Notes: generated by a model from the letters alone, not told the origin. Counted from the first letter of the stretch, positions 16,978 to 26,321 are shown. The stretch is 64,000 bases of DNA from Saprospiraceae bacterium (GCA_016714985.1 JADKBS010000014.1:1-64000), one strand, 5' to 3'. Numbers and translations: made by a program.

Positions 16978-17457
16978 CTACCCCGCCGTCTTTCGGTACG
17001 TCCACACCGCCAGCGCATTGAACAGTACGCCCAGGCCAATCATCACGTAGAAATTGTAGCGGATGTCCGCCCAGCCGCTGCCCTTGAGCAGCACCAGCCG
17101 CATCACCGTCACGAAATGGGCGATGGGGTTCGGGATGGTCATGGCCTGCGCCCATTTTTGCATGGATTCTATCGGGTTAAACAGGCCGCTCACCAAGATG
17201 AAAATGACCATGAAAAACCAGGCGATGAACATGGCCTGTTGCTGCGTATCGGCGAAGTTGGAGATGAAAAAACCGATGCCGAGCACGGCGAAGATATTTG
17301 CTACGCAAAAAGCAAAGACGAGCCAGAGGTCGCCTCCCAGCGATATATTGAAGAGGCGCTTGCCCACCGTTAGGCCCTGCGCCAAGTCGAAGAGGCCGAT
17401 GAAGAGGAACGGCAGCAATTTGCCTAGGATGAACTGCCAAATTGAGAGGCGTTGAAG
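16978..17457 (-). pseudogene. ABC-2 type transporter permease, C-terminal fragment
   Basis: About 159 codons without a start codon in a normal context. The frame reads WQFILGKLLPFLFIGLFDLAQGLTVGKRLF and three further hydrophobic segments (NIFAVLGIGFFISNFADTQQQAMF, FFMVIFILVSGLF, FVTVMRLVLLKG...VMIGLGVLFNALAVW), which match the C-terminal half of ABC-2 (YhhJ/DrrB-like) exporter permeases of about 370 aa. NPIESMQKWAQAMTIPNP is the family's conserved periplasmic loop. The 5' half is missing: at about 17440-17458 the sequence changes to a helicase N-terminus read in another frame. No ATPase gene is next to it. Dead gene. Confidence 0.85.
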
Positions 17458-17645
17458 TCAAAGAGTTGTGCCAGCAGCGGTGTCAGCTCAATGCCATAGC
17501 TGGGGATGGTGATGGGCGTGGCAGTCTGGACCAAGTAGTTGAGCGTGCCATCGGCGTCCGTCCCGACGATGTTCGCAGCGGGCAGGTACCAGCCGCCGGG
17601 CAGGTAGCGGCGCAGGTCGAAGACGACGGTGGCGGGTTTGGACAT
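17424..17645 (-). pseudogene. N-terminal fragment of a second SNF2 helicase, fused to the permease remnant
   Basis: 73 codons from ATG 17645. Residues 1-65 (MSKPATVVFDLRRYLPGGWY to LLAQLFDF) match the first 65 residues of the helicase at 11075 with few changes, and the DNA similarity also covers the 20 bases before the start, including a TACCTTCG box. After that the frame reads NASQFGSSS and stops inside permease sequence. The differences are mostly silent, so this was a functional paralogue that later lost everything downstream. Confidence 0.85.
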
Positions 17646-17809
17646 GGACTTTTTCGGGCGAAGGTACTACAACGCTTCATTTTCCAACAATAGCCCTTAC
17701 TAAAAATAGCCTTTTCTTGATTTCTCCATCAAAAAATATGGGCATCAATTGTTTTGAACGTATTTCATTTACTATATTGCCCCCATTCTATAACCTAAAT
17801 TTTTTTATT

Positions 17810-18493
17810 ATGCAAAGACGAATTTCTCACTCACTCACTCACTCATTTGGCTTGGCGATGCTGATGCTTTTTGCGCTTTTTAGTTGTCAGAAAGAGGAAA
17901 CGGCAATAGCTCCTGAAGCGGGTGTCCCTGAAGCTTCTTTAGCCAGGGCAGGTACACCTCCCACTTCGGCTCCAAGGAGTGGTCAAGAAGGCACTTGCCA
18001 GTGTGAATACCAAATACTGGAAGACGACATTACAGCTCCAACTGCCAACACTCCGGGTCATGGAGAATACATACTTTACCTGCCATACACTGGGTTTCTT
18101 TGCAATGACAACAGCAATTGTACGTACATGTATGCCCTGAAAAATGGCATATGTAAGGGCAATCTTACCAATCCAAACTGTACGGATATCATAACGACGA
18201 TGCCACCTACTCAGTTTTTGCCTTTTAATTGTGAGGTCCCTACCTTTTCTACCTTCGATTTCCGATTTGAATCGTTCTGGTTTGAGTCAGGTTGTGCTGG
18301 TTTTCTGCCGCCGGCTACAACTTATGTTAAGTTTAGAATAAGGTGCTCAGACCAAAGCACCTCTGAAGGTTGCCCAGGGCAATCATACTATAGTCCAGAT
18401 ATAGAAATGGTGCTTATTGGGGAAACATTGCAAAATCCAGCCCCACAGGTATCTTTGACAGGCTGTGGTTGTACGCCAGCGATACGAAATTAA
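17810..18493 (+). CDS. Cys-rich lipoprotein, function unknown
   Basis: 227 residues from ATG 17810. The signal ends in the lipobox LFALFSC (C26), followed by QKEE, so the protein is lipidated and likely outer-membrane bound. An acidic/Pro-Thr linker follows, then a domain with many cysteines (CQCEYQ, LCNDNSNCTYMY, NPNCTD, CEVP, ESGCAGF, IRCSDQ, EGCPGQ, GCGCTP) that probably form disulphides. I recognise no family. Five tandem CTCA units lie within the first codons. No close neighbour in the same direction. Confidence 0.75.
   Translation: MQRRISHSLTHSFGLAMLMLFALFSCQKEETAIAPEAGVPEASLARAGTPPTSAPRSGQEGTCQCEYQILEDDITAPTANTPGHGEYILYLPYTGFLCNDNSNCTYMYALKNGICKGNLTNPNCTDIITTMPPTQFLPFNCEVPTFSTFDFRFESFWFESGCAGFLPPATTYVKFRIRCSDQSTSEGCPGQSYYSPDIEMVLIGETLQNPAPQVSLTGCGCTPAIRN
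17826..17845 (+). repeat. CTCA x5 tetranucleotide tract in the lipoprotein signal region
   Basis: Twenty bases of perfect CTCA repeat start 16 bases after the ATG and encode S-H-S-L-T-H-S. A gain or loss of one unit would shift the frame right after the start. Confidence 0.75.
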
Positions 18494-18604
18494 CGGCCAT
18501 GTTCTGCTATGTTTGCTTAGGCGTCAACCAGCACCGAGTTGAAGTATAAAGCAAGCATAGAAGAATAGGAACAAGGACTCACACTGCTGGGCATTTTTCA
18601 ATAC

Positions 18605-18713
18605 GGCGGCACAGCGAAGACAAAGAAACACGGGACTTTAGGTATATTCAATTGAGAATCAACCGTTAATGAACCTCAGTATCCTTTGTGTTCTCTGTGC
18701 CTCTGTGTTGAAC
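18605..18713. repeat. Intergenic inverted repeat of the 'ctttgtgttctctgtgcc' class
   Basis: The left part (18605-18636, ggcacagcgaagacaaagaa) and the right part (18681-18713, cctttgtgttctctgtgcct) are imperfect reverse complements. A second, related element lies at 44676-44756. The rest of 18494-18774 shows no gene. Confidence 0.55.
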
Positions 18714-18774
18714 AATGTCCAGTCGTGTGTCAAAGACTTCAATTTCATCATTATACAACATAAACTTATAATTT

Positions 18775-21039
18775 ATGAATCTACGAAGAATTGTCAATTC
18801 AATCATATTCACATTCACTGCCTATTTTTCCTTGGTTGCCCAGCCAACCTCCTACCAGCTTGAACTTGACAGCTTGGATTGTTTGTTGCATAACGTAATG
18901 ATTAACCAAAACAATAAAGTTGTCGCCTTGCTGCGTGAGCTTCACCCTACTATACCTTCAATGAATCATTATATTGTGCCAATAACTGGTGAAAATCAAA
19001 TCGAGCATGGATATAAAATGAATTTTTTTTCGTCCTGGGTCAGGATGCTTAATTCGTTGTATTTTAATAACCGCATAATTTTTACCTGTTGGTACAGTTC
19101 AAGTGGGAGTTTCCATAGATTGATATCATTGAACCTGCAAAACGGAACCTACTGGGCAAAAAGGACTAAACCTGACCAAGGTAGCATGGGTGCATGTATT
19201 AAAGTGGATAAAGATGGCAACGTGGTATTCGCAAGTGGGGTTTACAATTATCTCTCCCCTTATTTTCAGGATGGGGTCCTGGAAATTTATAAATTAGACA
19301 GCCTCGGAAACACTATATGGCAAAAAGGGTTGATATTGAACAGTGACAGCATTGGCAGTGGGCAAGGCATCTTCTCTCAATCCATCGAAATTGATGTAAA
19401 TGGCGAGATATACCTTACAGGTAGGCTACGTACAGGATCGTACAGTGAAGGCTTACAATTTCTCCTCAAGCTTGACCAGTTTGGGAATCCGTTGGTTTGG
19501 AAAACCTTCACCAATCGTGAATTTTCGACATTAACGCTCACAGCGGATGCACTATTCGTATTCGACAAGCCCTCAAGTGCCTTAAGTGGGTACTCTAATT
19601 ATGAAAATGCTATATTGTTAAAACTAGACAAAGACCTGAACGTATTATGGGCAAGGAAATATTCCGCTGAAAATTTTGGATACGAGAGCGCAAGTCTAAA
19701 AAGCCTTCCACCCAATAAATTATTGATGTCGCATTCCACAACAGGTGCTTATCCTGTTGTGCTCACAGAAATAGACAGTGATGGCAATATTCTATCACAG
19801 AAAGGCTATCCAAACCACACAGCCTATGTCGATATTATGGAAGATGGCTCGATATTGCTTGCATCTCAACAAAAGTTCGATAGCAGCGGGCAGCTTACTG
19901 ACAAAATGATATTTGCCAAAACAGATGTTGATGGGAACATTGCTGGTTGCACAACTTATCCAACCTGTATCACAGTGGAGGATTTCGATGTTCATATAGG
20001 CAATTTATCAATTGACACAATTGATGTTTTTGACCTTGAATCCTTTACGATGAGTGTTGAACCACATGTATTTACATTTTCGCCGTATTGTGAATACCCT
20101 GCCCCACCTTCCCCTATATTTGAGTTCCCTGACACTTTATGCGTAGGTGGATTTGGCCGCACCACAAACACCTACAACCATCTTGCACAAACCCGAGAAT
20201 GGCATCTTCTGGGACCAGGCGTTGACACCATCCTAACCGACTCCACTAATTTTAGCTTCAACTTTGTCAGTTTTGGTGATTTCAAACTTATGCATACTAT
20301 CTGGGTTTTGGGTTGCAAATATTCTTTTGAGAAAACAATCACAATTTTGCCTCCACTGAAGGTAGATATATTCCCGGAATACATTTGTCCAGATAGTTCC
20401 TACAAATTATATGTCTCAAGTAATCGTCCATTGAACGAATATACCTGGGATTCTGGCTTAACTACTTCCACAATTGCTGTAAATACGGAAGGTACTTATT
20501 CCATCATTGCAAGTGACGGGTTTTGTGAATCAATTGATACTGCCAGTGTTTATTTTGTTAGCAATCTAATCAATGGCATTCCCCCGTTCAGCTTGCCTGA
20601 TGATGCAAATAGTTGTATGCCATATAAACTAATCCCTGAAAGTAGTTTCACCAATCAATTTTTTACAAGTACAGACACAACGCTAAAAAATACAATAATA
20701 CTCGACACCCCCGGCACCTACCGCATCGGCATGACAGCCTTCGGCTGCACCTTCTGGGACACCTTCAAGTACGACATGGACTGCCACGTGGACGTTTACC
20801 TGCCCACTTCTTTCAGCCCCAACGGTGATGGCATCAACGACGAGTTTAGGCCATTTGGCAATGATTTCGAGGTGTTGGAGCTTTCCGTTTTCGACCGTTG
20901 GGGCGGGCTCCGCTATAAGGGTACTGCTTGGGATGGCGCAAACGCCACACAAGGCAGCTATGTTTTCCTTTTGCGCTACCGCAACCTGAAGTCCAACGAA
21001 ATTGCTACCATTAGCGGCGAAGTGGCTTTGGTAAAGTGA
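18775..21039 (+). CDS. Secreted protein with T9SS type B (gliding-motility-associated, CHU_C) C-terminal domain
   Basis: 754 residues with a signal peptide (MNLRRIVNSIIFTFTAYFSLVAQ). Residues about 60-420 contain repeated strands with KLDSLGNTIW / KLDQFGNPLVW / KLDKDLNVLWARKY and Asp-Gly turns, the pattern of a beta-propeller (SBBP/BBP7-like). Residues about 445-665 look like Ig-like domains. The C-terminus from 670 is the T9SS-B domain: YLPTSFSPNGDGINDEFRPFG, VFDRWGGLRYKG, WDGANATQGSYVFLLRYRN. The first ~1.9 kb is AT-rich and the last ~340 bp is abruptly GC-rich (switch near 20700), so the sorting domain appears to have a different history. Confidence 0.88.
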   Translation: MNLRRIVNSIIFTFTAYFSLVAQPTSYQLELDSLDCLLHNVMINQNNKVVALLRELHPTIPSMNHYIVPITGENQIEHGYKMNFFSSWVRMLNSLYFNNRIIFTCWYSSSGSFHRLISLNLQNGTYWAKRTKPDQGSMGACIKVDKDGNVVFASGVYNYLSPYFQDGVLEIYKLDSLGNTIWQKGLILNSDSIGSGQGIFSQSIEIDVNGEIYLTGRLRTGSYSEGLQFLLKLDQFGNPLVWKTFTNREFSTLTLTADALFVFDKPSSALSGYSNYENAILLKLDKDLNVLWARKYSAENFGYESASLKSLPPNKLLMSHSTTGAYPVVLTEIDSDGNILSQKGYPNHTAYVDIMEDGSILLASQQKFDSSGQLTDKMIFAKTDVDGNIAGCTTYPTCITVEDFDVHIGNLSIDTIDVFDLESFTMSVEPHVFTFSPYCEYPAPPSPIFEFPDTLCVGGFGRTTNTYNHLAQTREWHLLGPGVDTILTDSTNFSFNFVSFGDFKLMHTIWVLGCKYSFEKTITILPPLKVDIFPEYICPDSSYKLYVSSNRPLNEYTWDSGLTTSTIAVNTEGTYSIIASDGFCESIDTASVYFVSNLINGIPPFSLPDDANSCMPYKLIPESSFTNQFFTSTDTTLKNTIILDTPGTYRIGMTAFGCTFWDTFKYDMDCHVDVYLPTSFSPNGDGINDEFRPFGNDFEVLELSVFDRWGGLRYKGTAWDGANATQGSYVFLLRYRNLKSNEIATISGEVALVK

Positions 21040-21127
21040 GCGATGAATTTGCCTCAGGGCAAGAGCGGCCGGGAGCTGGCCCGCCAGTCTTCCTATTAAA
21101 TTGTTGTCTTTTCACCCAAACAACCAC

Positions 21128-21847
21128 CTATGCATTTTTCGGGAACTCCCGTGCCCAAAGCGCCTCGTTGTGCCTGCCTCGCTCCCGGATGACGATGCGG
21201 AACTGCTCGTGCGTGAAGCCGCCCCGGTGCAGGGCTTCGTGGAGCCTGTGCAATCCCGATTCCATACGGACGCTCTCACGGGCGCTTCCCGATATATAGA
21301 ACTTGCTTTTTTCGCCCACATCGTGCTCGGCCAATTGGAACACCTGCGGGTTGAACCACAGTGACGGGGACAGCACCCCTACCCTGCCGAACACCTCGCC
21401 AAAGCGCAGCCCCGCCCACAATGCCAACAGGCCACCCATCGAGCTGCCGATGATGCCCGTCGTTTCGGCTTGTGGCAGGGTGCGGTAGCTTTTGTCCACT
21501 TGCGGCTTTATTTCATGGATGATGTACTGTACGAAATCCAAGCCTCCCCCACCCTGACGGCCCCGTTTGTAGGGGGCGTATTCGTGAATCCGGTTAGAGC
21601 CTGCATTGTCTATGCCTACATAAATGGCTTGAAGCCGCTTGGGCATTTTGGCCAGTGATTCTGGGATTTCCCAGTGACGGCCCCCGAAGGCAGTCTCCGC
21701 TTCAAACAAGTTTTGCCCGTCCAATGCATAAACGACGGGGTAACGGCGTTGCGTAGTGGCATAGTCGTGCGGGAGCAGCAGCCGCAGCTTTCGGGGAGCC
21801 TTGTCGGGAGGTATTTTGATGTCAAATTCTTGCAAAATCGGGCTCAT
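21128..21847 (-). CDS. Alpha/beta-hydrolase, esterase D-type
   Basis: 239 residues, no signal peptide. YPVVYALDGQNLF (36-48) and the nucleophile elbow GSSMGG (S136) are typical of the esterase family PF00756; the catalytic His is probably H226 in RERGRHNEALW, and the acid lies between. The YVGIDNAGSNRIHEYAP block resembles Fes/IroE-type esterases that cleave siderophore or simple acyl esters, but substrate cannot be told. Its start overlaps the stop of the small membrane gene by 4 bases (ATGA), so the two are coupled. Confidence 0.88.
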   Translation of the reverse strand: MSPILQEFDIKIPPDKAPRKLRLLLPHDYATTQRRYPVVYALDGQNLFEAETAFGGRHWEIPESLAKMPKRLQAIYVGIDNAGSNRIHEYAPYKRGRQGGGGLDFVQYIIHEIKPQVDKSYRTLPQAETTGIIGSSMGGLLALWAGLRFGEVFGRVGVLSPSLWFNPQVFQLAEHDVGEKSKFYISGSARESVRMESGLHRLHEALHRGGFTHEQFRIVIRERGRHNEALWAREFPKNA

Positions 21848-22161
21848 GCTGACTTCGTTTTACATCTTTCACGCCACGCTTCCTTGAATTTTACACGCTC
21901 ATCCTCGCTCATGTTCCGCCATTTTTCCCGGAAGTGCAGCTTGCCCGGCCCTTGCGGCCCACCGCCTTTGAAGCCGCTGAACAAAATCTTGCTCAGCACG
22001 AGCAGCCCCACTGCCTGCCAGTAGGTGAGCGCCGAGACACCCGTCACGACCTTTGGCAAAATTGCGTTCCACAACAACATGACCACCCAGCCCACCAGCA
22101 GCACGAAGCCCACGATGGCGAAGGGGATGAAAACGAACTTTTTTCGACGAGGCATGAACAT
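21844..22161 (-). CDS. Two-helix membrane protein, 105 aa
   Basis: Two hydrophobic segments (about 10-30, FVFIPFAIVGFVLLVGWVVMLLW, and 44-62) followed by a charged C-terminal helix (FREKWRNMSEDERVKFKEAWRERC). The position, directly after an ECF sigma factor gene and coupled to an esterase gene, would suit an accessory or anti-sigma role, but it lacks a zinc-finger or RskA-like domain. This type of small protein is seen after ECF sigma genes in Bacteroidota. Start 22161 or the second Met at 22155. Confidence 0.7.
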   Translation of the reverse strand: MFMPRRKKFVFIPFAIVGFVLLVGWVVMLLWNAILPKVVTGVSALTYWQAVGLLVLSKILFSGFKGGGPQGPGKLHFREKWRNMSEDERVKFKEAWRERCKTKSA

Positions 22162-22199
22162 GGCGCAAAAGGTTTTAACATTAACAACTACTAAGTCTT

Positions 22200-22242
22200 A
22201 GGGAGGTGAGCGAAAAAATGGAATTTTTTCGCTCACCTCCCT
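22200..22242. repeat. Perfect 19-bp hairpin (gggaggtgagcgaaaaaa type)
   Basis: The arms 22200-22218 and 22224-22242 are exact complements with the loop tggaa. It lies between the sigma factor stop and the next start on the minus strand. The plan (G-rich outer stem, A6/T6 next to the loop) equals that of hairpins near 26424 and 50696, and the flank aactactaag recurs at the 26.4 kb element. Confidence 0.75.
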
Positions 22243-22244
22243 CA

Positions 22245-22811
22245 TTATGTAGTCTCGTAGAATTCTTGGTAAAAGGTTTCAAGGCGGCTTCGCAAATGCT
22301 GTACGGCATAGCGCTTCCGGGAAATCAGGGTCTTGATGTTTTCGCCCGTCCGGTCGGCAATCTGCTGAAAGGTCTGGTCTTCCAACTCGTTCCAGACGAA
22401 GACGTTGCGCTGGTTTTCGGGCAGCTCTTCGAGGGCACTGAACAGCGTCTCCCAGAAAAGCTGCCGCAAGTACTCGTCCTCCGGTGTGACGAAATCAGCT
22501 AAAACTAGGTCGTTGAACTGCGTTTCGCCGTCCTCGTTCTCGTAGGCGAGGTCTTCGAGGCGGTCGGGTAGGCGCTTTCGGGAGCGGTCGGTCAGTTTGT
22601 TGCGGGTGACCCGGAAAAGCCATGCCCCGATGTTTTCAATGGAATCCAAGTCCACGAGCTGGCTCAGTTGGAACCATACATCTTGCAATACGTCCTCGGC
22701 GTCGGCATCGCTGCCCACCCTTGGGCGGATGAAGCCAAAAAGCCGTTTGCCGTACTCACGGACTGCCTGGACGATGGTTTGCCGTTGTGACATGGTGGTC
22801 GTTTCGGTCAC
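22245..22811 (-). CDS. ECF sigma factor (sigma-70 family)
   Basis: 188 residues. Region 2 is clear (FIRPRVGSDADAEDVLQDVWFQLSQL, NIGAWLFRVTRNKLTDRSRKR), the middle is an acidic linker, and region 4 is ALEELPENQRNVFVWNELEDQTFQQIADRTGENIKTLISRKRYAVQHLRSRL. It directs RNA polymerase to stress- or surface-related promoters. Upstream of the small membrane protein and esterase on the same strand, which may be its own regulon; no FecR-type anti-sigma is next to it. The start could be ATG 22811 or 22793. Confidence 0.92.
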   Translation of the reverse strand: MTETTTMSQRQTIVQAVREYGKRLFGFIRPRVGSDADAEDVLQDVWFQLSQLVDLDSIENIGAWLFRVTRNKLTDRSRKRLPDRLEDLAYENEDGETQFNDLVLADFVTPEDEYLRQLFWETLFSALEELPENQRNVFVWNELEDQTFQQIADRTGENIKTLISRKRYAVQHLRSRLETFYQEFYETT

Positions 22812-23459
22812 GAAGATGCCGTTTTTTGGATGGCTGACGAATGAATCGGTTTTTTACTTTAAAATTTTCGCACTTGGCAATTTTTTGGGGAGTTCCTAGC
22901 GCAATATCGGCTAGAACCTCCCCACATATTTTACCAAAACAATGAAGCAATAGTTCGTAAAGGTTTACTGGCCTGAAACCTCATGAACCATTGATGAAGT
23001 ATTATCGAAAGAAAATCAATGCATTCGGTTGGCCTGGAAGGTAGTGCCGTTATATTATTTGCGAGGTCCGAAAAAAACGGAACGGTTATTGCAAAACACA
23101 AAAATCTTCTTCTCAAAAAAACAGTTAAAACAGCACTAAAGGGTTTTGCGTAGCGGCCGAACTGCCCTCGTATTTATTTTTTACAGTTTTGAAGCGAACA
23201 AATGCTAGGTTAATTACCTTTCCGCTTTGTCCTTTTAACGACACCAGCCACCTGAGCCTTTCCTGTTTTACCTGATTTCCCCTATTATTTTCAAAAATTC
23301 CTAATCCCCCGTTGCTGCACGCTCAGCTCGTATAGTTTTCCATCGAAAACGAATTGCATCGTTGGTTTGGAACATCCAATTGCCATGCGGCAAATGGCCA
23401 ACTCCATGCCCGGTGTGAGCCATAATTTGTCTCATTCATTTAACAAAAAACACATGTTT
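22812..23459. other. Intergenic region of about 650 bp without a recognisable gene
   Basis: This space separates the divergent sigma factor and protease genes. It is AT-rich around 22840-23230. No reading frame has protein-like composition, and no strong hairpin or heptamer array was found. It must hold promoters for both sides; I could not fix a convincing pair of -33/-7 boxes. Confidence 0.5.
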
Positions 23460-26243
23460 ATGAAGAACTTCTCACAAACACTTTGCCTGCTATTATTGCC
23501 ATTGTTGGGGATTTCGCAAGACCAGCCCTTATCGCAAAAACTGAGGGAGGCTAAGGCCAGCAAGCAGGTTTTCTCCAAACCAAGCCTTTTCAGCTTCGGT
23601 GGGCAAGCTAAATCCAGCGGAAAGTTCAGCGACATCCTCGATGAAGGCCAATTGCTCACACTCGACCTAGGCAACTTGAAAGCACTTTATATTACTGGGC
23701 CGGAAGCGCTCGAAATCGAACTGCCGACGGGCACCAGCAAGCCGCTCAAGCTGGAGTTGGTCAAGCATCAGTTGCTCACCGAGGATTTCACGCTCCTTAC
23801 CAGTGGCTCCAATCAGCCGATGCCCTACCAGCCGGGCGTATATTACCGGGGCGTGGTGAACGGCGATGCCAATTCTTTTGCGGCCATCAGTATTTTTGAG
23901 GACGAAATCATCGGGGTACTTGGAACCGAAAAAGAAGGGAACATGGTGCTTGGCCGTACCGATGGTACTACAAAATCCACCAACTACATCTTCTATAAAG
24001 ACCGTGACCTGCTCCTCGATCATAACTTCGAGTGCGGAGCCAGCGAGGAACCCGTTTCCGAAGGAAAGGGAAGCCATGCTGACGGCAACGAGAAGACGGC
24101 GAAATGCGTGCGTGCCTACCTTGAGGCAGAGTTCGACCTTGTAACTGAAAAAGGCGGCGCTACTGGTGCCACCAATTTCCTCACGGGCCTCTTCAACGCC
24201 GTGGCCGCTGCCTACCAGCAAGAAACTATCACGACTTATGTCTCGCAGATTTTTACTTGGACGACCCCCGACTCCTACCCCACCAACTCCTCCTCTTCGG
24301 CACTGACCTCGTTCCGCTCCACCCGACCCACCTTCAATGGTGATGTGGCAGCCCTCATTTCAAGGGGAGCGCCTACGGGCGGCGGCATTGCCTGGGTGGA
24401 TGCGCTCTGCACCAGCTACGCTTATTCGTACAGCTATATCTACAGTGGCTACAACAACTTCCCGACCTATTCTTGGTCGGTGAACGTGATTGCCCACGAG
24501 ATGGGCCACAACCTCGGTTCGCCGCATACCCATGCCTGCGCCTGGAACGGCAACAACACCGCCATTGACGGCTGCGGCCCGGCAATCGGTGCCAATGAGG
24601 GCTGCAGCGGCCCAATACCCACGGCAGGCACCATGATGAGCTATTGCCACTTGGTAAACGGCGTAGGCATCAATTTCAACCTTGGCTTCGGCCCGCAGCC
24701 CGGCAATAAGATACGCTCCGAGGTTTCCGGCGCACCTTGCCTCACGGTATGTGCTTCGCAATGCCTGACCGTCACTACCAGCGGCACGAACGTCAACTGC
24801 AATGGGGGCAATAATGGCACTGCCACTGCCACCGCTACTGGGGGCAACGGCACCTACACCTTTCTATGGTCGAACGGTGCCACCACCCAGACGATCGGCA
24901 ACCTGGTAGCAGGCACCTATACCGTCACGGTCTCTGCGGGAACCGCTTGCACGGGCACTGCGAGCCGCACGGTGACAGCCCCTGCCTTACTGGCTGGCAC
25001 TACCGTCGTCACAAATACCTCCGGTGGGTTGAACAATGGTGCCATCAACTTGACAGTATCCGGTGGTACGCCATTTTATTCGTTTGCATGGTCGAACGGC
25101 AGGGCTACGGAGGATATCAGCAACTTGGCCCCTGGCACCTACACCGTCACCATCACGGATTCCAAGGGCTGCACGGCCACCAGGTCGGCCACGGTGGGCA
25201 GCAGCAGTGCCCCGCCCATGACGCTCAGCTTCTCGGTCACGAACGCCAGCAACGGCCAAAACAACGGCGCCATCAACCTGACCGTGAGCAACGGCACGGC
25301 TCCGTTTACCTATAAATGGTCGAACAATGCTACCACGGAAGATTTGGCAAATATTGCCGCAGGCACTTACACAGTGACCGTGACAAGTGCCTCATCTGGC
25401 ACGGCAACCGGAAGCGCCACGGTCGGCAGCAACACATCTAGCTGCCAGCCATTACCACATACACAGAGCTTTGAAAATGGCCTTGGCCTTTGGACGCAAG
25501 CCACCAACGACCAAATGGAGTGGACCCTGCTGAACGCCCCTACCCCAACTACCGCCACTGGCCCCGATGCCGCTTCGCAAGGCTCCTTCTACATCTACAC
25601 GGAAGCCACTGGCAACCAGAACAAATTGGCGTACCTGCTCAGCCCTTGCTTCAATATAACGGGCATCAACAAATTCACCTTCTCGTTCAACTATCACATG
25701 TTCGGTACAAATACGGGCAACCTACGGGTGCAGTTCAGCATGAACAACGGCCAGACCTGGAGCAACGCATGGAACAAGACGAACAATGTTGGCAACAGTT
25801 GGTTCTCGACCTCCATGACCTTCACCAACAATGGGAACACCAGCATCCGTTTCAGGCTGTACGGCAAAACGGGCAATGGTGAGGCCAGCGATATGGCCTT
25901 CGACAATATCAATCTCGTTCAGACAGCCAACTTGACGAACGGTGAAGCTGAGGAAGCCTCCATCGTACTGAACCCTGATATGGCGTCCGAGTCAGTCCTT
26001 TCCATCAGTCCGAATCCGGTTTCGGATGAGATGACGGTGGCATTCTTTTCTCAAAAAGGTCAACCAACTACCGTTTCCATCTGCGACCAAACGGGGCGGG
26101 TCGTGCGGACTGTGAACTTGAAAGTTGCCGAAGGCAATAATTACCAAACGATAAACACAACGGGCTTGCCCGTCGGCTTGTACTTCCTCACCTTGGTAGA
26201 CGGTCAAAGCCAACAAGTTGAGCGATTCATCGTGCTTCGTTAA
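23460..26243 (+). CDS. Secreted zinc metalloprotease (reprolysin-like) with SprB repeats and T9SS type A tail
   Basis: 927 residues from ATG 23460, signal peptide MKNFSQTLCLLLLPLLGISQ. An N-terminal propeptide (about 25-220) is followed by the catalytic domain with HEMGHNLGSPH (H346, E347, H350, H356), the HExxHxxGxxH zinc site of metzincins, and the Met-turn TMMSYCH. Cysteines surround the site (CAWNG, DGCGP, EGCSG). Then come three SprB-type repeats (about 440-660: SNGATTQTIGNLVAGTYTVTV and variants), a MAM/jelly-roll-like domain (FENGLGLWTQ ... FSFNYHMFG), and the T9SS-A tail (SISPNPVSDEMTV ... GLYFLTLVDG). Exported through T9SS and kept at the surface or released; it probably degrades extracellular protein. 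Confidence 0.93.
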   Translation: MKNFSQTLCLLLLPLLGISQDQPLSQKLREAKASKQVFSKPSLFSFGGQAKSSGKFSDILDEGQLLTLDLGNLKALYITGPEALEIELPTGTSKPLKLELVKHQLLTEDFTLLTSGSNQPMPYQPGVYYRGVVNGDANSFAAISIFEDEIIGVLGTEKEGNMVLGRTDGTTKSTNYIFYKDRDLLLDHNFECGASEEPVSEGKGSHADGNEKTAKCVRAYLEAEFDLVTEKGGATGATNFLTGLFNAVAAAYQQETITTYVSQIFTWTTPDSYPTNSSSSALTSFRSTRPTFNGDVAALISRGAPTGGGIAWVDALCTSYAYSYSYIYSGYNNFPTYSWSVNVIAHEMGHNLGSPHTHACAWNGNNTAIDGCGPAIGANEGCSGPIPTAGTMMSYCHLVNGVGINFNLGFGPQPGNKIRSEVSGAPCLTVCASQCLTVTTSGTNVNCNGGNNGTATATATGGNGTYTFLWSNGATTQTIGNLVAGTYTVTVSAGTACTGTASRTVTAPALLAGTTVVTNTSGGLNNGAINLTVSGGTPFYSFAWSNGRATEDISNLAPGTYTVTITDSKGCTATRSATVGSSSAPPMTLSFSVTNASNGQNNGAINLTVSNGTAPFTYKWSNNATTEDLANIAAGTYTVTVTSASSGTATGSATVGSNTSSCQPLPHTQSFENGLGLWTQATNDQMEWTLLNAPTPTTATGPDAASQGSFYIYTEATGNQNKLAYLLSPCFNITGINKFTFSFNYHMFGTNTGNLRVQFSMNNGQTWSNAWNKTNNVGNSWFSTSMTFTNNGNTSIRFRLYGKTGNGEASDMAFDNINLVQTANLTNGEAEEASIVLNPDMASESVLSISPNPVSDEMTVAFFSQKGQPTTVSICDQTGRVVRTVNLKVAEGNNYQTINTTGLPVGLYFLTLVDGQSQQVERFIVLR

Positions 26244-26279
26244 AACGCATAAATCCTTTACTAACTGTTTAAATCCTAC

Positions 26280-26321
26280 AGCGGTCGTGTTCCTTCAACG
26301 GGGCACGGCCGCTTGTTTTTT
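26280..26321 (+). terminator. Rho-independent terminator of the protease gene
   Basis: The arms 26280-26293 and 26300-26313 pair over 14 positions, including G-U pairs, with the loop ttcaac. The stem is followed by TGTTTTTTG. It lies 36 bases after the stop codon. Confidence 0.8.

Noticed and set aside
22931..23116. Small minus-strand frame in the 22.8-23.4 kb gap
   Set aside because: No start context, no family-like composition, and it is AT-biased intergenic sequence.
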